A program made the translations under genes and the position numbers. The notes beneath the pieces are model-generated. The model saw only the letters and a list, made by a program, of their open reading frames with translations. It did no database searches and was not told where the DNA came from. 64,000 bases of DNA from Pelomyxa schiedti (lineage: Eukaryota; Evosea; Pelobiontida; Pelomyxidae), in assembly GCA_020536535.1 (NCBI GenBank), contig JAHLWZ010000714.1, positions 21,741 through 85,740 of the forward strand, in the 5' to 3' direction. This document shows positions 22,226 to 31,765 of this stretch, piece after piece (position 1 is the first letter of the stretch; the number at the start of each line of letters is the position of its first letter).

Positions 22226-24807
22226 TTACAATGTTCTGGTCTCTTGGGTGAGGTCTGCTAGGGGAACTAATTGCTCTTTTCCTTCCCTAGTATCACGGTG
22301 ATAAACATGTTTTGGAAGTCCGCGGTGTCTGCCTGAACAAAGCATTAGTATCACCACTAGAACCCTTGTGGGGGAATCAGAACTCACCCATCATCATTAC
22401 TGTCATGAGAATGAATTTGGAACATATTCCTAGAACCCCGGAGTATGAGTACGGAACCCCAGGATAGCCAACAGATAGCCCTACTGTGCCATAGGCAGAG
22501 GTAACTTCAAAGATAATTTTAAATATGCTGGCAATCTCCGGGTCAGTGCTTGAACATTCAAAAGCGGCAATGATGAAGATCGCCAGGTACAACCACCTTT
22601 AGAATGTTATCCAAAATAAGCAGGGAAATTTTAAAAGTACAAGAACGGATGAAAGGCAACATCAGTAAGGTATCTGCAAAGGGTCTTCAATTTAGAGTAG
22701 GGTGCTGTAGACTGTCGGGCTTCGTTTTTTATTTCTTCCTCACGGTACTTGCGAACATCTTTGGAAAGTAAATCATTCGATAAAGTGATTAGACAGCACA
22801 TGCTATAGGGTATGCACTGATAAACATTGACTTAATATATCTTTTTTGTGGTGTTAAAAGGCAGAAAAAGTTGTAAAGTACCTACATCCACAATAGAGGA
22901 TCCTGCAAGGCGTCCATATCTGTAATTTTTTGTTGGATTGGAAAAGTAATCAAAAGGACATACTAAGAAGTGAAAAGCCTGCTGTTCTCGAACACACTGT
23001 ATTTCCGAATTTCAGAATACAAAATGACAAGGCGGTACATGCCACTGAGAAAAAATCCATCCAACCACCGGCATGAATATTGAGAGTTCCACTGAAACCC
23101 AATAAAAGCCACTGTATCAGTGACATTAAGAACACCAAATACAATCATCAAGATTTTGGTATGAATGCCAGGGAATATATGCAAAGAACAACGAGTGGGT
23201 TCTGTAAGAACATCTGACAAAATTAGGTAATTAAAGGGGTTTTAAGAGGCAACATCTTAGTGGCTGTTCATATTTGGGGAGTTTCCTTTCGTATGTAAAA
23301 TTTCTCGTTAACCAGACAGCAAAACGAATTCCGAGTGGGAGCATTGTATTTCCAGCACAAATAAGAAAACTGAGAGTCAGCAATATTGTGTAGTCCGTTT
23401 GAAATGGTGCCATTCCATCTTGAAAGATGGCAAATCCAGCCTATTAGAACACTTAGTATTTATTGGATATCGACAAGAATACATTATTGAATGCAGAAAA
23501 GCAGTGAAACGCACTCCACCACCAGCAATTTACGTTTCTCTGTTGCATCAACTCATATTTTGAAGAAAACCGAAGATAAAATCCCATTATGAGGAAGCAT
23601 ATAGTTTGCAGTCCCCATTGATATCCAATCTGCCAAGTTGTGAGGCAAATAAACACTTGAGCCCTCTTACAATTACAAAAATCAATCGCTTCAGAGCTTG
23701 CCGCTCCATATTGTAATCATGCAAAAAAAGATTTGTTTCAGATTTTCTAGATCTTGGCACATTGATAAGAGTTTCACTTTCGTCACTCTCATCATCGCAA
23801 GCCGTTACAGCAATTTCGCTTGCACGCCTTCATTACTGATTTAGAGATTGTCAAAAATATGGGGTGAATAAAGAAAAAAACTGGGAAGGAAAAAGGGTAA
23901 GAACCAACTGTGTGTGTTTTTGCCAGATTGATCTCACTCGAAAATAACGTAACACAGTGACAGTAAGGCAGGTGCACGTACATACACCGCATATTTGCGT
24001 TAAACAAACTAATATGGCCTGCAGTTAAGTGCCTCAGTTTCCAGACTCAAGTGTGAAGGTGTGTTAAAGAGAAGAAGAGCACCAGGGAGGGTATTGTCCA
24101 GGCAGAAATATCCACAGATGTCAACCCTGTACAAGTAACAGCTGACATAGTTTGATAAATAGCATCAATTACAGAGAGATCTATTGGAATTAAGGGTGGT
24201 GTGGGTATAAAATGAGACAAGTACCGTCATGTCCCATTGTTTTCTCTAAAATAAATATAGCAGTTGCGCCAATGATGGCACAGGACAGGATAAACGTTAC
24301 ATGCAAAGGTAAGAAGTTTGTCACCCACGAGAGGAACCTTTTTCCCAACTTCCCACAACAATTTCGGAGCTTCGCCTTGCACCCCCGATTTTTCTTCCTC
24401 ACCATCATTAGAATGTCCTCTCCATCTTCCTCATCATACTTCCTACTGCATCTTCGGCTATCTGCCACCCTACTACCCACTTCTTTTTTCCTCTTCTTGG
24501 GTTTCTTCCCGTCAGAGTGACTATCTCCCCCAATCTCGTCTCCCTCAGTATCACTCTTGAACAATTCATCCTCAAACTCGCTGCTCTTCCAGCCTGGTTG
24601 AAATGGGGCACTTGGTGAAAATGCAGGAACTGACATTGGGGGTACTGAAGTGCCCGAACTACTAAATAGCCTCGATGTCACAGGTGACTGTGGTGGAAAC
24701 ATCTTGTTTGTGATGCTGCTTTTCTTCTTTGGTTCCTTATTTGCACCAACAGAGTCTCCTTCAACAGGGACTGGTGCAAAATCCTCATCCAAACTGTTTG
24801 AAGTCAT
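22226..24807 (-). CDS. Trk-type potassium transporter
   Basis: ATG 24807 (MTSNSLDEDFAP). The first exon carries an acidic, Ser-rich cytosolic segment and a Lys/Cys-rich stretch, then helix FLPLHVTFILSCAIIGATAIF, matching the first M1 helix of fungal TRK proteins. Short exons in 22.9-24.0 kb supply further membrane segments (TILLTLSFLICAGNTMLPLGIRF, a pore-loop AGNTMLP motif). The C-terminal exon has FEVTSAYGTVGLSVGYPGV, the conserved last pore loop of Trk/HKT, then LGICSKFILMTVMMMG. A 57-nt intron leads to RHRGLPKHVY; G-RHRGLP is the family signature. The gene ends DLTQETRTL with the stop at 22226. Four M1-P-M2 repeats at the plasma membrane mediate K+ (or Na+) uptake. The loop between repeats 1 and 2 was not fully resolved. 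Confidence 0.85.
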
Positions 24808-24998
24808 AAAAAAAACGTGAAAAACAAAGAAATGACAAAACAAATTTGATTAAAAAAACACCTCTGGATGTCGTTACGCATTTTTTTCCCCCTTCTCGTG
24901 CCCCCAAACAAACGAAAAGGGAGAAAAAAAGATCAGATATTTCGAAACCTCAAAAAAATGAAGAGCTTCGGGTTATTGTGATTAGATGAAAATGACAA

Positions 24999-26704
24999 TC
25001 AGAGTGCTTTGTTGATGATGCCGACAAGGGTCTCAGCTGGAAGAACAATGGTATTGCCTTTCATACTACTGGAATTAGAGGCCTTGGGTATCAGTGCCGG
25101 AATGGCTGAAGCTTGTAGACCCAATTGTGAGAGTGTTGGTACCTGAGAGAGGGATTTTTCATGTGAGCGCATGGTGGGGTTAGAAAAAGATATAATAGGT
25201 GGATTGGGTAGTGAGTAGCTTACTGCAAGGTTGCGGCACAAGTCCTTGAGCCATTGGATGGAGTCTCTGATGGAAGCGGATGGATTCCCCGTTAGCATGA
25301 CTGCCAATTCAGTGTACCTGAAGTGTGTGAGAAGTGATGAATTACGCATCACTTACAAACCTGGATATGTAGGTGGTGGCAATTTTATCTGTGGGTGGAA
25401 GAGCTGCGAGAGCATCGATGTTGGCTTCTATGACATGTGGCAACAACGAGCCGCACAGAGCCCCGTGCGGTGCGTGTTCCAGCATCCCACCAAGAGGTCC
25501 CGCAAAGCCATGAACAGCACCCAGTTTTGCGTTCGCGAGTGCCATTCCTCCCATTACACTTGTCACACACATATCCTCTCTGGCAGCGAGATTTGTTGGG
25601 TTCTGGTATGCAATTAAAAGTGATCGAGCAGCTCGCTTGATTCCTGGTAAAAGATGGTTGACTCCCCAAATCATAATTTTAAATCATACCTTCTCGGCAC
25701 AAGGCATCTACAATTGGATTTGGTTTGTTGCAAACAAATGGTTCGATAACTTGTGTCAACGCATCCATTCCTTTGAAGAGGTCAAAGGGATTGCGGAGGT
25801 GACTGTTCTACCAGTAGAGGCTGTCACGAAAGGGGGAAGCGAAACCGTCAGTTCTGGGTCGATAATGGCAACTTGTGGGAGCAAGAAATTGTGCCTTAAG
25901 CTGACCTGTGAGTGGAAAATAAGTTAGTAATTTAAAATGAGGCACAATTTCGTCTCCACTTTCCGTGGAACAGGATTAAACCTTGACAGAGTGGGCTGGA
26001 CTGCACAAGACAGCATTTTTTGTTACCTGGTAACCAGCGTTAGCTCATTTACTTAGCACTATAAGGCCTTTGTCTTCAAAAACTCACTTCAGCACCAGTG
26101 CCAGCTGTTGTTGGAATTGCAATGCAAGGAAGAGCAGGCTTTGTGAGGGGTTTCCCAAGGCCAATAACTTCAAGGTAATTCATTATGTCACCACCTGTAA
26201 TTCAACTCAGAGGTGTGGTTGCCTATTGAACACTACCATTTGTAACAAGGGCAGAAACAGCCTTGGCAGTATCCATTACACTTCCACCACCAAAACCAAT
26301 GACAAGTTGTGCATCCAGAGTTCTGGCCATCTTAAAATTATAAGATTGATCAACTACTATCAGACGATATACCTGCACACCTTGTGCCACAACGTCAACA
26401 GTGGGTTCTGCTTGCACAATAAACTCCTCAATAGTCATGGACTGTGCCTTGAGCCGTTCAATCAACAATCCAGCTGAACAAACCAAAATCAATAAAAAAA
26501 AGAATAAGATATAATGGAAATGCACGAGGGGAGGTCGAATTCACAAGTGGCAAATAAAAAGTAAGGGGTTTCGGTACCAGCAGGTGTCCCACAATGCACA
26601 ACAAGAGCTCGGTCGCCAAAGGACTTGGCGGTTGTTGGCACAGTGCGTACTACTCCACACCCGAACACAACACGCCCACACCCGAACTCAAACCCCTCAA
26701 TCAT
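24999..26704 (-). CDS. Iron-containing alcohol dehydrogenase family protein
   Basis: ATG 26704 gives MIEGFEFGCGRVVFGCG, the usual Fe-ADH N-terminus. Exons then encode GDRALVVHCGTPAG, LKAQSMTIEEFIVQAEPTVD, and LVIGFGGGSVMDTAKAVSAL (NAD-binding GGGS-x-x-D-x-AK). IAIPTTAGTGAEVS follows, then AREDMCVTSVMGGMALANAK and GAVHGFAGPLGGMLEHAPHG, with the metal-ligand histidines. The C-terminal exons read RYTELAVMLTG, IRDSIQWLKDLCRNLAV and TLSQLGLQASAIPALIPKAS, ending VGIINKAL at 24999. It is a full-length (~390 residues) NAD(P)-dependent dehydrogenase. The HGFAGPLGG...HAPHG form is closer to bacterial members (maleylacetate reductase/lactaldehyde type) than to mitochondrial ADHFE1, though I cannot test this. 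The substrate is unknown and no targeting peptide is obvious. Introns show it is settled in the nuclear genome. Confidence 0.85.
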
Positions 26705-27392
26705 CAAGAGCTAGTAATCACAACTATTCTGATTGTTGTACCAACGGGGCCTACAGCATGGCAATTATCAAAAAGCAACCGTCCATTGCTCTCCCAGTCC
26801 CTCCGCCCTGTGTCTCCGATGAACAAGAATTTCTCTTCTTTTTTCAGTGTACAGTGCTATCGACAGGGGCCTTTTGTGGGGGCAGGGGCGAGGGTGAGGG
26901 CGTGGGTAGAACCCTGTGGTGGTGTGTTTTTTGTTGACTGTGGGGGAGTCGGTCATGGTGCAGCATGATCTGTCGTGGTCAACCTCAAGCTCGATTCTTG
27001 GCCAGGGGGGAATGTGATTTGGTTGTCCTCCTGACTATGGAAGCCCCACCTTTTGGTTTCATCGGTTTTTTTCCATTTGGGTGACCATTATGCATGGAAT
27101 TGAACAACACCAGTTCTTGGTAATATGTGTCTTTTTCCACAAGAATATATGTATAAATAATGTATTCAATCCTCATTGAAATAAAACCATGCTTTTCTTT
27201 CCCAGATACTCCCATCCCCTTTCCTCCCTAAGTAGCAAGAGAAAAGAAGAGATAGTGGTGTTTGTTTGTCTAAGGTGCACCAACACATTCCTCCACCAAT
27301 GCACCACAGTCACTGCCACACCCACACTCAGTGATCCCCACTCAGCAACACCCAGACCTTCGCCGAAAATTCGACAGTCAAAACACCAGAAT
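26705..27392. other. Intergenic between ADH and Yip1-like gene
   Basis: No gene is supported. Open frames at 26.6-26.95 kb on both strands are low-complexity (His/Pro/Thr or Gly-rich) and lack domains. The promoter of the divergent ADH gene must lie here. Confidence 0.35.
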
Positions 27393-27474
27393 GGCGCAAT
27401 AAAATAATCAACGCACCGGAACGCTGTCATTTTCGGCATCATCGCTCAGGATCGGTGTTTTTTTTTATTCAGCC
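27393..27474 (+). mobile_element. MITE-like copy of the transposon terminal sequence
   Basis: The segment shares with the 54, 57 and 62 kb copies the core ACCGGAACGCTGTCATTTTC, the block ATCGCTCAGGATCGG and the end TTTTTTTTATTCAGCC. The left end (GGCGCAATAAAATAATC) is a degenerate match to GGCTGAATAAAATAATC. It is about 82 bp and non-coding, and ends 9 bases before the ATG of the Yip1-like gene, so it probably occupies that gene's 5' UTR or promoter. Confidence 0.7.
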
Positions 27475-27483
27475 AAATAAAAC

Positions 27484-28320
27484 ATGGCATTGTCGATTGG
27501 TGTGCGGTGTTGCGCCCATTTGCTGTCTGTGGCAGTGCACCCGCTCGCCGCGTTCGAGTCCCTCATGTCCGACCCATCTCGCACGCGGTCCTCCGCCCTC
27601 GCCGTAGTCTCCAACGCCTGCGCCTACGCCGTCACCCTGGCCCTCATGGCCATCGCCCACACCCTCGCGGCCCCCGCCGCCCCCTCCTCCCCCTTCCCCC
27701 CGCCCGACCCGGGCATCGACGTCGACGTCGACTTTGCCGACGCGGCCTCGCTGCTCGCCCCGGCCGCGGCGGCCCCGCGCTCCAGCGCCTACTGGCGCAG
27801 CGCCTGCGCCGTCGTGCCCGTGTTCGCCGCGGCGTGGATCGTCGCCAGCGTCGCCGCGCGCACCGGCGCCCTGCTGTTCCTCCCGCGCGACGGCGCGGCG
27901 ATCCTCAGGCGGGCCTCCCCCGCCGCCGGCGGCTCCGTGCTGCCCGTGGGCGACGCCATGGCCTGCGTGGGCTACGCCCTGGTCGTGCCCACCGCCCTCG
28001 TGCTCATGGCGCCGGACTTTGTGGCTTCGCTGGCGTGTGCCCTTGGGCTTGCGTCTGTGGACGACTGGGACTTCCGCCAGATGGCGGCGTCGCCCTCGGC
28101 CGGGGACGCGGACGGGCTCGATGTGGAGCCCGACGTGCCGGTGCTGTCGCTGCCTGTGGTGCTCGTGATCGTGCACACTGTGTGGTGTGTGGCGCTGCTT
28201 GGTTGTGCGATCAGTGCATTCAGTAGGAAGATGGTGAGGGCATTCCCTCAGGGGGCCATGATTGGGCTCGTGACGTTGGTCTTGTTTGAGGCCACTTTGT
28301 ACCCCTTCATCACCCTGTAG
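27484..28320 (+). CDS. Intronless five-TM Yip1-domain-like membrane protein
   Basis: One uninterrupted frame of 278 codons from ATG 27484 to TAG 28320. The N-terminus HPLAAFESLMSDPSRTRSSA resembles the amphipathic lead of Yip1/YIPF proteins (P..AF..L..DP). Five hydrophobic stretches follow (ALAVVSNACAYAVTLALMAI; SACAVVPVFAAAWIVASVAA; CVGYALVVPTALVLM to ACALGL; VVLVIVHTVWCVALLGCAI; MIGLVTLVLFEATLYPFITL), matching the five-TM Yip1 fold. Eukaryotic members work in ER-Golgi traffic with Rab GTPases; bacterial Yip1-domain proteins also exist. The gene is far more GC-rich than its neighbours, with strong G/C third positions, and unlike most genes here has no intron. Lateral origin is possible, but GC-rich first exons are common in this window. 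The Yip1 call rests on topology and the N-terminal pattern. Confidence 0.55.
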   Translation: MALSIGVRCCAHLLSVAVHPLAAFESLMSDPSRTRSSALAVVSNACAYAVTLALMAIAHTLAAPAAPSSPFPPPDPGIDVDVDFADAASLLAPAAAAPRSSAYWRSACAVVPVFAAAWIVASVAARTGALLFLPRDGAAILRRASPAAGGSVLPVGDAMACVGYALVVPTALVLMAPDFVASLACALGLASVDDWDFRQMAASPSAGDADGLDVEPDVPVLSLPVVLVIVHTVWCVALLGCAISAFSRKMVRAFPQGAMIGLVTLVLFEATLYPFITL

Positions 28321-29542
28321 CTACAAAAAATGCTTTTTTTTTCCCGCGCATGTGGTTTATGGAAACATAGAGCAAGGGGATGCAGGGTACGGCTCTTGTT
28401 CTTGAACAAACGAGTTTCTGTGACCCTGATACTATGCTTGAAATAACAACATATTTGGTTGGGTATTATGAAGGTCAGGAGGACTGAGGAGACAGTGTAA
28501 CATTTGTTGTAGATGATGGCGTGAGCAGCCACCATGTTTACAATCAAGTTTTTTTCTAAGTCGATTTTTTATAAAAGTCCCAATATTAAAAATAGTGAAA
28601 ATTTCTTTCTTTTGTTTGGTTATCGTGGCAATTGCTGGCGTGGATGTTGGGTAGGAAGGTGGTTCAAGCCAGAGTGAGCAGCAGGAAGATGGCAATAAGC
28701 CGGACTCGGCTGCACAAAACCACGTGAGTAAAAGAAAGAACACAAAAACAAACCTGAATGAGGTTAAGGATTGCTCTGGGAAAGTGAGAAGAAACGGGAA
28801 AGTCAGCAACACGAAGCCTCAACATAGTAACTGTCAGAAACACGTTAGTAATGAAAAATGAAACAGGGAACTACCTGCTGGGTCGATGCTACGGCATGGA
28901 ATTGCAATTGGCGGAAAGAAAAAAAAAAAAAAGGAAAAGTGGGGCGCGGGAGCGACACGGCCAACCCAGGCCTTTTGGTCATAGCGGAAGACAGGACCAA
29001 GCCAAAGGGAGCCTAGTTCCCGTAGGTCTCCCTTGTGCGAGCTCGGTCCCAGCAGCCAGGCAGTTAACCAAATGTCGCTAGGCCCGACACTGGTACAAAA
29101 AAAAGGAAAAAAACGATAAAAATCGGTTTGTTCGCTGCATCGTCTTGTGGCGCACCTGTGGTGTTGTGAAAGTAAACATAATTATCACCCCCAGAAAAAA
29201 AAAAAGAAGGAAAAAAGCCGCAGTGTGCTGCAACGAAGACAGCTTGTGTTGTTCCCCCAACCACATCCTTCGCATTGTCGCAAAACCTCTTCGTAGTTCC
29301 GCATCGTAGTCTTCGTTGTGTTTTGTTTATTTTTTTTTATTTTGTAACCGGTCCTTTCCCCTGCTTATAAGTTGAGGGATTGCAACTGCTTTTGTCATTT
29401 TGAAGAATGTGGATACAAACACCGAAGCTCCGAAGGAGGACTGCGGTTCGCAAAAGGACAAGGAAATGGGTTCAAAGAATGGTATTATGTATGGTGACAA
29501 AAAATTCTTCTTCTTCGGCCAACACAACACAAAACAACGACG
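28321..29542. other. Intergenic stretch with a structured segment and possible tiny membrane ORF
   Basis: Apart from the structured segment at 28.95-29.09 kb, it holds a minus-strand frame 29078-29275. That frame (MRRMWLGEQHKLSSLQHTAA, then a 17-residue hydrophobic helix) could be a small single-pass protein continuing through an intron. Minus-strand frames at 28432-28812 are hydrophobic or Cys-rich without a recognisable domain. No call is firm. Confidence 0.3.
28948..29090 (-). ncRNA. Candidate structured RNA (unidentified)
   Basis: GC-rich island in AT-rich flanks. A strong nested hairpin spans 28994-29049: GGACCAAGC pairs with GCTCGGTCC (one mismatch), and inside it CAAAGGGAGCCTA pairs with TAGGTCTCCCTTG (two single-base bulges). 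A weaker outer stem pairs GGCCTTTTGGT with ACCAAA...GGCC. On the minus strand the segment is followed by T-runs (28913-28932), which could act as a Pol III terminator. No tRNA, U-RNA, SRP or RNase P signature was recognised. Strand and identity are inferences. Confidence 0.35.
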
Positions 29543-31556
29543 ATGCGAGGCACAGAGGAGGAGGGAGCTTTGACAGCCGACGTGACCTCGTGGCAATGCT
29601 GCCCAATCGACAACGAGCCGTTCTTCTGCAGGGTGACTGGAACCGGGTCCTGGAACGAGCTCTTGCACAGTAACCACGTTGCCACGCTCATCGTTAAGAA
29701 GAGGTGCCCAAAGGAGGCAACAGAAGCGCAGGCTCGCTTTTGGCAACAGCAGAGCCTCAGCACCGAGTATCGGAAGAGGCACAGGTACCACAAGGTGGGT
29801 GAGGAGGCATTCACGGCCTTGCAGAGGAACGGGGAGGTGCCTGAGGGCATCCCCCGTGACAGAGTGTGGGTGGCATGGTGCAGGTCGCATGAGCTGAACA
29901 AGAGGTATTCCTTCAAAGCCATTTGCAAACGACTCGGCCGGGACCCAGTCACAGGAAAAATGGCTGTGGTGTGTAGAGTGGTGGAAGTGGGGTGTTGTGG
30001 TTTCCTCCTGATTGCAGAGCAGTCTTCTCTCATCTCATCTCCTCTCTCGCGTACTCCCCCTTGTCTGTTTGTAACTTCATTGACAGAAGAGAAACGCCCA
30101 AGTACCAACAGAAGAAGAAGATGGTGATGGTGAAGAGCAAGAATGTTACAGTAGTGACCAGGAGGAGGAGGACGATGATTACAACCTTGCGCCAGAGGAA
30201 GATTCCTCCAGCCGTCCGCACCAAGACCCGTCCTTGAAGTGGGAACTGAGCAGCAGAATACCAGTCATTCTCGAGGGTGACCTCATTCCACCACCAAAGG
30301 TACTTCTTTGCTTGTTACTTTCTCCATTCCGCATCCATCCATCATCAGCCCCCAATCTTGTCTGATGCTGAGAACTGGGGATTGGCTCTCGATTTGTCAC
30401 AGATCAAGGACACGGTTCGTTTCGTTCACACCCGCACTTCAATTCCCTTTCTCTCTCTCCCTTCCCCCACTTGCATCACTCTCACAGGAGGATGATTCTG
30501 AGGGAGAAGGCAACACTTCCACAGAGGAGACCCGGCAGCAAAATCCTGATGCAAAACCACACCACGATGTCGTACGCTTCCTCTCAGCCTGGAAAACGGT
30601 GTGTGTGTGCCCCGTGTGTCTCTTTCTGGATATCTCATAATTTTCAACAGATTTTGATGCTGTTGTCTCCTGTTGTGTTTGAGAGAATGAGGGGTGTGTG
30701 CAAGGGCCTCCTGGGGCTTGTGAAGTCTCTTGAGAGAATGTACTGGAGTTGGTTGCAATATGATTTCTGCAACTCCAGAGAACGCCAACGCTATGTGAGG
30801 GAGCAAAAGTATCCACCTGCCATGCGGGCCATAGAAATGGCAATCAACTGTTCCCCAATCTGCCTTGAGACAGTGCACGAACTCGAGGTATATGGAGGAT
30901 TCATTGCCAAGCGGTTTGATATACATTGCACCACCGGCCAAAAACCCACACCCGCGACACTTTGGCCAGCCATCATCAGCACAGTGGAAGGGGTCATGAG
31001 AGCCAACACCCGCCCAGACACCCAACTCGTCGTGCACCACTGCCCCCAGGAAATGGTTGGCACCATCATCCACGCCGTGATGTCGATCCGGGAGCCCAGC
31101 AACATCAGCCTGCTCACCATCACCGGGGATGGCGAAATCACATTCCCCCCTGGGTTCCGCCATCTCCCGCCCGACTCCAAGAGGTGCCTGCCAAGAATAG
31201 AGCTCGAAGTAGACCACGACAGGTCATGTTGCCCTAATTGCGACTCCCCCACAGTCCACAACAACAGCACACCAGCCGTGCCACCGTCGCAGGTCCACGA
31301 CAAGCCCAAGACCCAGCCCGCCCCCGCTCGCACTTGCGCTCTGCCCTCCCGCACCAGTGCCCGCGCCCTCGCCGTCGCCCCTGCTCCTGCCCCAGCACTC
31401 GCCGTCAGCAACAGCAACAACGGCACCAAGAGTGTCACAGTCACGGGGAAGAGATGGGCGCCGGGTACTCCCCCTCTTGTGCTCTTGCCCCCACCAACCA
31501 CACCCACAAACGCTGTCCCTGTTGAAAACAATCGCCGACGTAGACTGGGGTGGTGA
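29543..31556 (+). CDS. Unrecognised multi-exon protein with acidic middle and low-complexity tail
   Basis: ATG 29543 (MRGTEEEGALTADVTSW). Exon 1 encodes a compact Cys/Trp-containing region (WQCCPIDNEPFFCRVTG; GSWNELLHSNHVATL; WVAWCRSHELNKRYSF). After an intron there is an acidic stretch (EEEDGDGEEQECYSSDQEEEDDDY), then KWELSSRIPVILEGDLI, AENWGLALDLSQI and EDDSEGEGNTSTEE. A larger exon from ~30650 holds the helical FERMRGVCKGLLGLVKSLER, YVREQKYPPAMRAIEMAI, LVVHHCPQEMVGTIIHAVM and a CCPNCDSP motif. An Ala/Pro-rich tail ends NNRRRRLGW at TGA 31554-31556. No family is recognised; it may be a lineage-specific nuclear protein. It converges on the 3' end of TOR 210 bases away. Confidence 0.6.
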
Positions 31557-31765
31557 TGACTCCGCTCACAAATCCTTGTAAAAAAAAAAAAAGTAGAAAA
31601 GACTGGCGGCCGTTGACTTCCTTTCTCAACCAATAACAGTATTACAAAGAGAAAGGTAGGGCAACAAAAACAGGAAGACTTTAAAATTCACAGTGGTGAT
31701 AGTTGTGGGACTGTTATCTCTATCTGTTGTAGAGACTATACAAAATGGTACACATGGGCGGTGTC

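Noticed and set aside
22226-24807. Second TMEM181-like gene
   Set aside because: The C-terminal FEVTSAYGTVGLSVGYP and RHRGLP motifs identify Trk potassium transporters.
27469-28176. 235-codon minus-strand frame over the Yip1-like gene
   Set aside because: His/Gly/Arg-rich antisense frame; the plus strand encodes five clear TM helices.
30426-31633. Minus-strand frames of 263 and 280 codons
   Set aside because: Antisense to the 29.5-31.6 kb gene; the plus frame fits intron-exon structure and codon pattern better.
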